DNA from: JAHFUS01 sp035689115
GTDB taxonomy: Bacteria > Actinomycetota > Acidimicrobiia > Acidimicrobiales > GCA-2861595
DNA: 64,000 nucleotides
Direction of reading: 5' to 3'
Assembly: GCA_035689115.1 (NCBI GenBank)
Contig: DASSMA010000047.1
Coordinates: 1 to 64,000 of the forward strand
The notes beneath the pieces are model-generated. The model saw only the letters and a list, made by a program, of their open reading frames with translations, ran no database searches and had not been told where the DNA came from. The position numbers were made by a program, and so were the translations under genes. The first letter of the stretch is position 1. Every line of letters begins with the position of its first letter. Below, piece by piece: positions 8,557-16,803 of the stretch.

Positions 8557-9470
8557 CGGGCAACGTCCTCGACGACGAGACCTACCCCGTCACTGCTGGT
8601 CCATGCCGTCGTCAGGTTGCCGGCGACGGCGGAGGCGAAGGCTTCCCCGAGTGCACGCGGGACCAGAACCTGGGCCCCGCCGTGGCCAGCCATGGAGGGC
8701 GACACCAGGGTCGCCTGAACTCCCATCGCCCGCCAGCGCGCCCGCCGGATCAACTCGGCGTAGGGCGTCGTGGCAGCGCAGAACGCGAGCACACGTTGGA
8801 CGCCGTCGGTGACGAGCGCTTCCAGGCACTCGTGCAGCAGGCCCTTCGGCCAGTCGGCGATAGCGAACCGACGGTCGTAGGTGCCGATGGGCTCCTCCGC
8901 CGTCACCAGCCCGTAGCCGCCCGAGATGATGACCACCGGGGGCCGCCGAGCCCGCTGGCGCTCCACTGCGTCACCGACGGCGGCGTACAGCGATCCTGCG
9001 TAGCGAAGGCGTGCGGGAAGCAGTCTTGACTCGTCGACTTGGGCGGCCGAGGCAAGCGCGGCGCGGGCGTTGGCCAGGCGAGTGGCCGACGCGTCGGGGA
9101 GAGCGTCAAGGATGGACATGCCCGACCCGACGACGGCCCGGGGACGGCCGCCGGTCACCTTCCGGCTGGAGCAGGGCAGGACGAGAAGACAGCCCTCGGT
9201 GGGCACGACTACTCCGGAGCGAGCGGCCCCCGCTGTGCGGGGTGTGGGCGCACTCGGGAGGTCGGCGTCGCCGCTGACCGCATGGTGCAGTTCGTTCACG
9301 ATGCCTCTGCCCGGGACATGGCGTCTGGCCAGGACACCCCCCGCCGCCAGACGCCGGCAGATCTGGTTCACCTGTTGGTGCGGGGAGACGCCGCTGGCGT
9401 GGACGAGCTGGGCGTCAGTGAGGGGGCCACGGGCCCGGAGTGCGGCCAGGACCCGGTCGGCGTTTGTCAC
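8553..9470 (-). CDS. Winged-helix plus DUF6884/YaaA-like protein
   Basis: This 305-residue protein has an N-terminal winged-helix-like segment (residues 1-70, ending in an arginine-rich wing). Its second domain has the pattern LLVLPCSSRK, then LRYAGSLY, then VVIISGGYGLVTAEEPIGTYD, then LAFCAATTPYAELIRR. That series (a cysteine/serine loop near the first strand, an SGxYGL turn, an IxxYD turn) matches the DUF6884/YaaA-like superfamily, for which no general reaction is established. The stop overlaps the GIY-YIG gene start, making a two-gene operon. The combination of a DNA-binding head, a YaaA-like domain and a neighbouring nuclease suggests DNA modification or sensing, but this is inference. 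Confidence 0.55.
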   Translation of the reverse strand: MTNADRVLAALRARGPLTDAQLVHASGVSPHQQVNQICRRLAAGGVLARRHVPGRGIVNELHHAVSGDADLPSAPTPRTAGAARSGVVVPTEGCLLVLPCSSRKVTGGRPRAVVGSGMSILDALPDASATRLANARAALASAAQVDESRLLPARLRYAGSLYAAVGDAVERQRARRPPVVIISGGYGLVTAEEPIGTYDRRFAIADWPKGLLHECLEALVTDGVQRVLAFCAATTPYAELIRRARWRAMGVQATLVSPSMAGHGGAQVLVPRALGEAFASAVAGNLTTAWTSSDGVGLVVEDVAR

Positions 9471-10035
9471 AGGCCCACGTCGCCGGAGTCAGGAAGCGGC
9501 TGGTCGAGGATGCGGCTCCACCCGCCGGCCGGAAGAACGGTCCCCATGCTGGAACGGTAGGCGTCGGCTGTGACACCAGCTCGGTGGACGGCACGCGGTG
9601 GCATGCTTGGCTCTGGCTCGTGCCGATGCCCCTGGACGGCGAGGCAACAGGCGCCGGGGGCCCGCTACTTTCCCCATACTTTTCGTGGCAGCGGGCGACG
9701 AGAGGGTGTAGCCGGCGAACAGTGGCGACACCGCCTCAGCCGAAACCATTGTCTGCCAGTGGTTTCGGGGTAATGGGCCCGGTTCGGCGAGGGACCTTCA
9801 GGACCGGCTGCCGAACATTAGCAGTGAGTCCGATTCGGCCGCTCTCGCACCTCTCCCGGCCACCATGGTACGTCGATGTCGTCGCCCTCGTCTCGGCCGG
9901 AGCGCGGTGCTCGGGCGGTGCAGGGCGACCGGGTCGGTGCTGCGTTCCGGCGGCCGGCCCGTTCCCTTGCTTCGCCGAGCGCCGGCGGAGCTACGGGGTT
10001 ACGATCCGGCGCGGAGCCGAGGGGAGGAGCTGACG
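9471..10035. other. Gene-free stretch with one inverted repeat
   Basis: No reading frame here has convincing protein-like sequence on either strand. It contains the divergent control regions of the DUF6884-like gene and the peroxidase-partner gene, the hairpin at 9740-9768, and a possible -10 (TACGAT at 10000-10005) before the partner gene. Confidence 0.5.
9740..9768. repeat. Perfect 9-bp inverted repeat with 11-base spacer
   Basis: CCGAAACCA (9740-9748) pairs exactly with TGGTTTCGG (9760-9768). It lies in the gene-free region between divergent genes, about 270 bases before the peroxidase-partner start. The symmetric arms without a T-run fit an operator for a dimeric regulator better than a terminator. 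Confidence 0.4.
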
Positions 10036-11364
10036 ATGGGTCGGGTGACTTCAGCGATGGCTACCAGGACGCCGGGCGCCCCGGCGAGCGTGGCGATCCG
10101 GCCGGTGGAGGACGAGGCGAACAACCGCTGCGGCCGCGCCCGGGCGATGACGGTGTTCACTCCGATGCGGGCGTGGGCACGGCTGCCGATCCGCATTCGC
10201 GGGAGGAAGTTGCCGTTCCCCGTGCCCGGGCGGCTCGCCACCGAGGCCGTGTTCCTCTGGGTACGCGCCACCATCACCGGCAGCAACGATATCCAGACCC
10301 TCTCCTTCATCCACTTCGCCCGGTGGGGCATCATCAGGAAGCTCCCGAGCCCGGCCGGGCCATCCAGCCGTCTCGCCCAGCCGCTGTTCCTGTTCGAGAG
10401 CAATTACAACGGCACGTTCGAGCAGTACATCGACGCGTTCGCCCAGGTACTCGGACCCGGCATGGAATCGTTCTGGTTCACGTCGTACGGGTTTCCTGGC
10501 CCGTTGCCGGTGCAGCCCTTCAAGGACTACATCCGCAGCAACGAGTTCGTCCTCGACCACTACTACCTGGCCTATCCCACCGTGTCGACCACCGAGGCGG
10601 TGGCCGCCCTGGAGCTGCGCCCCCGGCACGTCGCCTTCAAGGAGGCAGCGGCCGCCCTCGAGCCGGCGGCCTTCGCCGAGGCCTTCGACGCGCTGCGCCG
10701 GCCGCCGCCACCGCCCGCGCCGCCGGCGCCGGCGGGCCGGCTCGACGTCGTGCGGCGCCTCCTGCACGAGGTGATGAAGAAGGACCCGCGCCCGGGCCGC
10801 GGGAGCCGGAGCGGGAGGTCGTACTACTTCACCGCGCTGGCGCCGATCAGCAAGGGCAAGGACTCGGCGCTGGCCGAAGCGCTGGCCGGGCTCGATCCGA
10901 GCCCGTTCGCCGCCGTCCCCCGGGTCCACCTCGGCCGGTTCCTCGTGGTCGACTCGATCAAGTACGACTGGCCGGGGGCACCGAGCGAGCGGACCACGCT
11001 GGCGTCGAGCTACCTCCTCTGCACGGCCGTCGTCACCGCCGACGACGACGCGACGGCGGACGGCCTGCCGGGGACGTTCCTCGACGAGCTCCTGCAGGCT
11101 GCCGGCGGGGTGGCGGCGACGCTCTGGAAGCACTGCGAGGGCTTCCCGGACGCCGACCGGGAGGCGCAGGTGGCCTACCTGGAGAAGTGCCAGCTCGACA
11201 CCGTGCTGTTCTACGTCGGCTACCCCGACGTCACGCCCGCCGAGGTGCGGCGGGCCGCCGCCGGCCGTGACCTCCTGAGCCAGTTCGCCTACGAGCACCG
11301 CGACGATCCGCCGGCCGCACTGCAGGCCGCCTATGTGACGGAGTCGGCGACATGGGACCTGTGA
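10036..11364 (+). CDS. Uncharacterised partner of the Dyp-type peroxidase
   Basis: The ATG at 10036 is chosen because GGGAGGAG precedes it at good distance; the frame is open further upstream but that part is low-complexity and unlike the rest. The 442-residue product has two halves of similar style. The first includes FLFESNYNGTFEQYIDAF and a glycine-rich turn FTSYGFPGPLPVQPF. The second includes HLGRFLVVDSIKYDW and LFYVGYPDVTPAEV. Between them is a proline/alanine linker (about 225-255). Both halves may be alpha-beta ferredoxin-like folds, the fold used by Dyp peroxidases. The last 13 bases overlap the peroxidase gene, so the products are probably made together. I do not recognise a named family and see no signal peptide. 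Confidence 0.6.
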   Translation: MGRVTSAMATRTPGAPASVAIRPVEDEANNRCGRARAMTVFTPMRAWARLPIRIRGRKLPFPVPGRLATEAVFLWVRATITGSNDIQTLSFIHFARWGIIRKLPSPAGPSSRLAQPLFLFESNYNGTFEQYIDAFAQVLGPGMESFWFTSYGFPGPLPVQPFKDYIRSNEFVLDHYYLAYPTVSTTEAVAALELRPRHVAFKEAAAALEPAAFAEAFDALRRPPPPPAPPAPAGRLDVVRRLLHEVMKKDPRPGRGSRSGRSYYFTALAPISKGKDSALAEALAGLDPSPFAAVPRVHLGRFLVVDSIKYDWPGAPSERTTLASSYLLCTAVVTADDDATADGLPGTFLDELLQAAGGVAATLWKHCEGFPDADREAQVAYLEKCQLDTVLFYVGYPDVTPAEVRRAAAGRDLLSQFAYEHRDDPPAALQAAYVTESATWDL

Positions 11365-12851
11365 GTCTCCGGCTGGACCTGCGCGACATCCAGGGGAACA
11401 TCCTGCGCGGCTACCCGTCCCGGCAGGCCGCCTACCTGTTCTTCGCCGTGCCGACAGTCGACGCCGGCCGGGCCCTGCTCACCTACCTCGCCGGTGTCGT
11501 GCGCGACGCCTCCGACTGGGGCAGCGAGCCGCCGCTCACGGCAGTCAATGTGGCCGTCACCTTCGCCGGCCTGGCCGCGCTCGGCGTCGAGGCGGCGGTG
11601 CTGGACGCGCTCCCCGACGAGTTCCGCCAGCCGATGGCGGTGCGCGCTGCGACGATGCTCGACGACCGTCACCGGGGCGCTCCGGAGCACTGGGACGGTG
11701 CCCTCGGAAAGGGTGCCGCCCATGTGCTGGTGACCGTGAACCAGACCGGTCCGGACGACGAGGCGTTCGCGGGTGAGGTGGCCACCGTGCTGGCCGAGGC
11801 GGCGGAGGCCGGTGCGACGCTGGTGTACGACCAGCGGGCGGCCGGACTCCCGAGCCGCCGCGAGCACTTCGGATGGGCCGACGGCTTCGGTCAGCCGGCC
11901 ATCGAGGGTGTCACCGGCGATCCGGCCGGGGGAGGGTCGCCGCAGGCCGACGGCACCTGGAAGCTGGTGAAGGTGGGCGAGTTCGTCCACGGCTACCCGG
12001 ACGAGGACGGGCTCACCACGTCAGGTCCGACCGCCGCGCTCTTGCGCCACGGGACGTTCATGGTGTGGCGCAAGCTCCACCAGGACATCGTCGGCTTCCG
12101 CCGCCGGCTCCGGGCCGACGCCCTCGCCTACGGCAAGACGCTGCCCGACGACCCGCCGCTCGACCCGGACCAGCTGTACGAGCTGGTGGCCGCCAAGATC
12201 GTCGGCCGCTGGCGCGACGGCGTGCCCATCGAGGAGGCCGAGCGCCGGGCGCCGGGGGAGGACACCAAGCTGGGCGACGCCGAACTGCCAGGCCGCCCCG
12301 ACAACGACTTCCGCTACGGAGCGCCCAGCGACGGCGGCGGCGACCTCAGCGGTGCCGTCTGCCCCGTCGGCGCCCACATCCGGCGCACCAACCCGCGCGA
12401 CGCCCTGGGATGGAAGGGTGGCAGCCAGATGACGTCGACGCACCGCATCGTCCGGCGGGGCATGCCCTACGGCGACTTCAAGCCCTTCGAGGAGGGGGAG
12501 ACCGACGACGGCAAGGACCGCGGTCTCATCTTCATCTGCTTCAACGCCAGCATCGAGCGCCAGTTCGAGGTGGTGCAGCGCCAGTGGTGCAACGACGGGA
12601 ACGCGTTCGCGCTCGGCAACGAGAAGGACTACCTGCTCGGCGACCACCTGCTCGACCCGGCCACCGGCGGGCCACCGTCGGAGTCCGAGCCCGACGGCCG
12701 CTTGGGGTGTTCGTGGTTCAGCGTGCAGCGTCCGCAGGGCGCGCCGTTCCCCTTCTCCCAGGGCCCGCCCCTGGTGTGGACGCTGGGCTCGGAGTACCTG
12801 CTGATGCCGGGGATCGGCGTCCTCCGGCAGCTGGCCGCCGGCCAGTTCTAG
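11352..12851 (+). CDS. Dyp-type haem peroxidase
   Basis: This 499-residue enzyme should use hydrogen peroxide to oxidise organic substrates through a haem cofactor. The family GxxDG signature is present as GWADGFGQP at about 174-182, with the catalytic aspartate in the DG. The proximal region reads CPVGAHIRRTNPRD at about 337-350, containing the haem-ligand histidine and the following arginine. The later GLIFICFNASIERQFE strand is also typical. No Tat or Sec signal and no encapsulin gene were seen, so it is probably cytosolic unless the upstream partner carries it elsewhere. Length is at the long end of the family (subfamilies C/D). It ends 62 bases before a convergent gene with a hairpin between. 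Confidence 0.9.
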   Translation: MGPVSLRLDLRDIQGNILRGYPSRQAAYLFFAVPTVDAGRALLTYLAGVVRDASDWGSEPPLTAVNVAVTFAGLAALGVEAAVLDALPDEFRQPMAVRAATMLDDRHRGAPEHWDGALGKGAAHVLVTVNQTGPDDEAFAGEVATVLAEAAEAGATLVYDQRAAGLPSRREHFGWADGFGQPAIEGVTGDPAGGGSPQADGTWKLVKVGEFVHGYPDEDGLTTSGPTAALLRHGTFMVWRKLHQDIVGFRRRLRADALAYGKTLPDDPPLDPDQLYELVAAKIVGRWRDGVPIEEAERRAPGEDTKLGDAELPGRPDNDFRYGAPSDGGGDLSGAVCPVGAHIRRTNPRDALGWKGGSQMTSTHRIVRRGMPYGDFKPFEEGETDDGKDRGLIFICFNASIERQFEVVQRQWCNDGNAFALGNEKDYLLGDHLLDPATGGPPSESEPDGRLGCSWFSVQRPQGAPFPFSQGPPLVWTLGSEYLLMPGIGVLRQLAAGQF

Positions 12852-12885
12852 TCTAGAGGTGGAACCCACGGACCTCCAAGACGTC

Positions 12886-12915
12886 TGACCCGGCGGTCGG
12901 TCCGCCGAGAGGTCA
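12886..12915. terminator. Hairpin between convergent genes
   Basis: CGGCGG (12891-12896) pairs with CCGCCG (12902-12907) around the loop TCGGT. Outer arms TGACC (12886-12890) and GGTCA (12911-12915) extend the stem across a three-base bulge and run into the stop codon of the minus-strand gene. It sits between converging genes and may end transcription from both sides. There is no T-run, as is common in high-GC actinobacteria. Confidence 0.45.
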
Positions 12916-14214
12916 GTCCTGCTCGACGGTGAGCGCCCCGGTGGACGCCAGCTCGTCGGCGATGTCGACGAGCTTGCGGTTGAGGCGCTGGGACGCACGG
13001 CGGAGCACATCGAAGGCCTGCTCGGCGGTGAGGTGCTGGCGTTCCATGAGGATGCCCTTGGCCTGACCGATGACGTCGCGCGTCTGGACGGCGTGCCCGA
13101 GCTCGACGACCCGGCGCCCGGCGGCGGCGGCGTCGAGGGCGAGGGCCATGACTGCCCCGAGGTGCGCAGCCAGCAGCACGGCGCATTCGGCGTCGCTGTC
13201 GTCGAGTCCCTCGGCCGCGTAGCTGTAGCAGCAGAGGGCGCCGAGAACGACGTGATGTCGCTCATCGACCACGGGGACGGACAGCACGGCACGGCACGGT
13301 GTGTCGATGGCAAGGGCCCGAAGTCCCGGCCAACGGGGGTCGGCCGTGACGTCGGGAGTGGCGATGACGGCCTCGGCCCGGATGGCGTCGAGGCACGGTC
13401 CCTCTGCCGCCTGGTACTGGGCGAGGGCGAGCTTCAGGCCGGGACCGGCCGGATGGGCGGCCGCGGGCGTGACGATCTCGTCGCCCGGGGCGACCATGGA
13501 AAAGGTGGCGTCGTTGCAGCCGCCGATGGTGCGGGTCGCGGCCTGCACGACCTCGTCGAGCGCGCCGTCGATCGTGTCGGCGTGGACCAGCGCCTGGGCG
13601 ACGGCGACCAGGTCGGCGGCAAGGGTGCTGCGCCGTGTGGCGGCCGAATCGTGGTCGGCCAGTTCCCGAGCGTGCCCGGCGTCGTCCCTGGCGGTCCGGG
13701 CCCGGCTGCGCTCGGCCCGGTCGCCGTCGGTGGAGAGCCCGAGGGCGGGGGCACCGCGCCGGGCGGCGTCGAGGCCGACGGCGACCGCCAGGTCCCGCAG
13801 AATCTCCTCGCGGAGATCGGCAAGGCGTTCGCGCTCGTCGGCGAGGAAGTCCCGTCGATTGGCCTGGTGCTGGCGGTCGTCGGCCACGAACTCTCGCTTG
13901 TCCAGCTCCCAGTCGGCCGCCGGCGGTGCGGCGGCCGCCCGCGACCGATCGGCCTGGGTGCGTTGATTCCCGTCGTTCGTGGCACGGGCTCGGCTGTTGG
14001 CGGCCAGGGCGTCGAGGATCGCCTGAGCGGAGGACGGCGCGAGCGGCGCCAGGGCGGCCTCGACGTCATCGGCCGCCTGCTCGCGCTCGCGTGCCAGCGC
14101 GTCCCGCTCCTCGGCCAGGGCGTCGCGTTCGCCGGCGATCCGGTCCCGCTCGTCGGCGGCCCGGGACTGGCCGACCATGCCCTGTTGGTTGTCCTCCCCG
14201 TCGGCCTCGCGCAT
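12913..14214 (-). CDS. GAF-ANTAR RNA-binding antiterminator
   Basis: The 433-residue protein has an N-terminal half of charged heptad-like sequence with repeated RDxLAxERDxL blocks (about 15-60) and further arginine-rich helices to about 185, probably a long coiled coil. A GAF domain follows at about 205-345 and a C-terminal ANTAR domain at about 365-428 (DVIGQAKGILMERQHLTAEQ, then LRRASQRLNRKL). ANTAR domains bind paired hexaloop hairpins in nascent RNA and prevent termination. GAF input controls such proteins in response to small ligands or light. The gene lies 37 bases downstream of the SpoIIE phosphatase on the same strand, has a GGAG site before the ATG, and probably shares its transcript. 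Confidence 0.85.
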   Translation of the reverse strand: MREADGEDNQQGMVGQSRAADERDRIAGERDALAEERDALAREREQAADDVEAALAPLAPSSAQAILDALAANSRARATNDGNQRTQADRSRAAAAPPAADWELDKREFVADDRQHQANRRDFLADERERLADLREEILRDLAVAVGLDAARRGAPALGLSTDGDRAERSRARTARDDAGHARELADHDSAATRRSTLAADLVAVAQALVHADTIDGALDEVVQAATRTIGGCNDATFSMVAPGDEIVTPAAAHPAGPGLKLALAQYQAAEGPCLDAIRAEAVIATPDVTADPRWPGLRALAIDTPCRAVLSVPVVDERHHVVLGALCCYSYAAEGLDDSDAECAVLLAAHLGAVMALALDAAAAGRRVVELGHAVQTRDVIGQAKGILMERQHLTAEQAFDVLRRASQRLNRKLVDIADELASTGALTVEQD

Positions 14215-14251
14215 GGTGTCTCCGTACTGACTGCTTCTCGTCGTCGCGGCG

Positions 14252-16012
14252 TCAGGTCGGGGGCGACGGCGACAGGGCCACGACGGCGATGTCGTCGGCG
14301 ATGTCGCCGCCCTGGTGGGTGATCGCCGCTTTGGCGATCGCCGAGGCCGTCGCGGCCGGCAGCTGTCCGTCGGCCTGCGCCGCCAGCAGGCGCCTGAGCC
14401 CGTCCTCGCCGAACATCTCTCCGTCCCGGCGGGCTTCGAGCACCCCGTCGGTGACGAGGACGAGGGTGTCGCCCGGTGTCAGGACGGTGTGTGCGTCGTG
14501 GACGTCGACGTTGTCGAGGACGCCCATGACCGTGCCGCAGGTGCCGAACTCCTCGACCTGGCCGCCGGCCCGCCGGATGAGCGGGGTTGGGTGTCCACCG
14601 CAGGTGACGGTGACTTCCAGTCGGTCTCCCCGGCGTCGCATGCGGGCGAGGGCGACGGTGGCGAACAGGTCTGGTCCGCCGTCGGCTGCCTGGCGCAGCA
14701 TGGCGTCGTTGAGGATCTCGAGGGCGTCCGCCGGCGACCGAACCTGCATCGCCGCGGCGCGGATCGTGTAGCGCGCCAGCGCGGTGACGGTGGCCGCCGA
14801 CGCGCCCTTGCCGCACACGTCGCCGATGACGACGCCCCAGGTGTCCTTGGCCAGGCGGAAGACGTCGTAGAAGTCGCCGCCGACGTCGGTGCCGCCGCGG
14901 GCGGGGATGTAGCGGGCGGCGATCTGGATGCCCGGCATGTCGGGAAGGTGGGGCGGGAGGAGGCTCTGCTGCAGCGTGGCGGCGAGCGATGCCGCGTCGT
15001 CGAGCGCCAGCTGGAGGCGTCGCTGGGCCGCTTCTGCCTCGGCCCGGGCGGCGCGCTCGGAGTCGATCAGGGCGAGACGCTCCTCCTCCCGCGTCCGCCG
15101 CTCGAGGAACCATCCCAGGTCCCGGCCGAGCTGGGCCAGCCGCCGGCTCAGGACGGCGTCGACTTCGCGGGGCTCGGCGCTGAACATCTCGATGACGCCA
15201 TGCGCCCGGTTCCCGGCGAGCACGGGAAAGGCGAATGCCGAGCGGAAGCCGACCCGTGCTGCGGCCCTGGCCCTCGGGAAGTCGGTCTCCGCCGCCAGGT
15301 TGTGCATCGGCACCGGGGTGGAGGACTCCCAGACCCGCCCCGGCAGCCCGGCGCCGCGGGAGAAGGTGCCGTCGCTCGCTTCGACGAAGCCGGCGTAGTC
15401 GCTGCCGGGCGCGGCCCAGGTGGCGTGACGGCGGAGGACCTGATCGGTCTCGTCCGGCAGCCACAGGTGGGCCAGGTCCCAGCGCAGGGACTCGACGAGG
15501 GCTCGCAGCACGCCGACCCAGGCGTCCTGGAGCGTCTCGGCGGCGGCCAGTGTGGCGACGAGACGGTCCGCCAGATCGCCGTGGCCCTCCAGCTCGACCC
15601 GCTCGCTGACATCGCGCAGGAAGCCCACGAGCGCCCGCGCGCCTCCGACCTCGAGGTCGGAGAGAAGGAGCTCGACGGGGACCTCGGTGCCGTCGCCGCG
15701 CAGCGCCGGCAGGCGTACCGGCTTGCCGAACAAGCCGCCCGTGCCGGTGGCGAGATAGCGATGGAAGCCGTCGAGATGCCGCTTCCGGAACCGTTCGGGA
15801 ATCACCTCGGTCAGCGGCTGGCCCAGCAGTTCCTGCCGCTTGCGACCGAGCAGGCGCTCAGCGGCTCGATTCACGAAGCTGAAGGTGCCGTGGGCGTCGG
15901 CTGCCACCACGGCCTCGGCGAGGTCGTCGACGACCTCCCACCACTCGTCCCCGGGCGCCTTGGGCAGCGCAGCAATTGCCTCGGAACCGAGGGGAAAGGC
16001 TGTGATGGCCAT
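14252..16012 (-). CDS. PAS-GAF-SpoIIE (PP2C-type) serine phosphatase
   Basis: The 586-residue protein has a PAS domain at about 25-140 (FVNRAAERLLGRKRQELLGQ is the typical core), a GAF domain at about 150-310, a linking helix, and a PP2C SpoIIE domain at about 335-580. In the last, GTDVGGDFYDVF, GVVIGDVCGKG and VLVTDGVLEARR supply the metal-binding aspartates. Enzymes of this class dephosphorylate anti-anti-sigma factors (RsbV/SpoIIAA type) and so activate alternative sigma factors; the target is not encoded nearby. The ANTAR gene follows in the same orientation. It should be soluble and cytosolic. Confidence 0.88.
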   Translation of the reverse strand: MAITAFPLGSEAIAALPKAPGDEWWEVVDDLAEAVVAADAHGTFSFVNRAAERLLGRKRQELLGQPLTEVIPERFRKRHLDGFHRYLATGTGGLFGKPVRLPALRGDGTEVPVELLLSDLEVGGARALVGFLRDVSERVELEGHGDLADRLVATLAAAETLQDAWVGVLRALVESLRWDLAHLWLPDETDQVLRRHATWAAPGSDYAGFVEASDGTFSRGAGLPGRVWESSTPVPMHNLAAETDFPRARAAARVGFRSAFAFPVLAGNRAHGVIEMFSAEPREVDAVLSRRLAQLGRDLGWFLERRTREEERLALIDSERAARAEAEAAQRRLQLALDDAASLAATLQQSLLPPHLPDMPGIQIAARYIPARGGTDVGGDFYDVFRLAKDTWGVVIGDVCGKGASAATVTALARYTIRAAAMQVRSPADALEILNDAMLRQAADGGPDLFATVALARMRRRGDRLEVTVTCGGHPTPLIRRAGGQVEEFGTCGTVMGVLDNVDVHDAHTVLTPGDTLVLVTDGVLEARRDGEMFGEDGLRRLLAAQADGQLPAATASAIAKAAITHQGGDIADDIAVVALSPSPPT

Positions 16013-16313
16013 GACGGCTCTTCGATTTCCCGCCAGGACGGCGGATCGTACAAGCCGCTCGGATGTGAACGGACCGGCGTCCGATGAGACACCGGCACGC
16101 CACTATGCCACAACGCCCGGGCTTGTGCCCCGGCCGATCGCTCGGGCCCTACGCCGGGCGGTGGTGAGCCCCCGCTCGGGCGAAGCCGAACTCCTTCGCC
16201 AGCTCGGCTTTGATCTCGGGCCTGCCGCCACGGAGGACGTGCATGTCCCGCGCCGGCGAGGGCATCACCGGAGGGCCCGGGAGCCTCTGCGCCAGGGCGC
16301 GTCAGCCCGCGTC
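16013..16313. other. Gene-poor spacer
   Basis: I see no supported gene. A 31-codon minus-strand frame at 16149-16244 has plausible amino acids but no ribosome binding site or recognisable family. The stretch should contain the promoter of the SpoIIE phosphatase gene, but no clear -10/-35 pair was found. Confidence 0.4.
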
Positions 16314-16745
16314 CTACCGCCGGCCGACCACCGCCGCCGAAGCCCGCAGCGCCGATCCTGCCAATGCCCTGGGCGTCTTCGGACGTCGTCGCACGGTGGC
16401 CGCCCGGCGCCGCCGACGCACGAAGCGGCCGGCGAAGACGACGGCAGCGGCGCCGAGGACGGCGGCCAGGGCTCGCAGCCTCGGCCGGCGATCCGGGGTC
16501 GTGCGCAGCGAGGCGATCGCCGGCTCCGGCTCGGCGACGCCCAGGCGCTTGGCGAAGTCGTCGAGGTCGGGCTTGTCCTGCTCCGTGGCCGGGTGGTGGC
16601 CGGCTCGGTTGTCGGGCGGCACGGGGCCCAGATCGCCGTCGTCGGGCAGGGGCTGTCGGCCCTCGATGATGGACGAGGCGGCGTCGGGGTCCTGGGCCGT
16701 GGTCTTGCGGCTGCGGGCGATCTCGGGCTGCTGAGGATTCGGCAT
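16314..16745 (-). CDS. Small single-span membrane protein, function unknown
   Basis: The 143-residue product has a hydrophilic, proline- and acid-rich N-terminal part (1-85), one hydrophobic segment LRALAAVLGAAAVVFAGRF (about 90-108), then a tail of about 35 residues dense in arginine (RRRRRAATVRRR). This positive tail predicts an inside C-terminus. I recognise no family. Divergent promoter space of 58 bases separates it from the HD-GYP/LuxR gene. Codon use with strong third-position GC bias supports real coding. Confidence 0.55.
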   Translation of the reverse strand: MPNPQQPEIARSRKTTAQDPDAASSIIEGRQPLPDDGDLGPVPPDNRAGHHPATEQDKPDLDDFAKRLGVAEPEPAIASLRTTPDRRPRLRALAAVLGAAAVVFAGRFVRRRRRAATVRRRPKTPRALAGSALRASAAVVGRR

Positions 16746-16803
16746 TGACCCGCGCGTACCCCGGGGCGGCCCGGGCGAACCGGCCGTCCGCTAGAACACG
16801 GGC

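Noticed and set aside
16149..16244. A 31-codon minus-strand frame (MHVLRGGRPEIKAELAKEFG start)
   Set aside because: Amino acids look plausible, but there is no ribosome binding site, no family and no conserved context.
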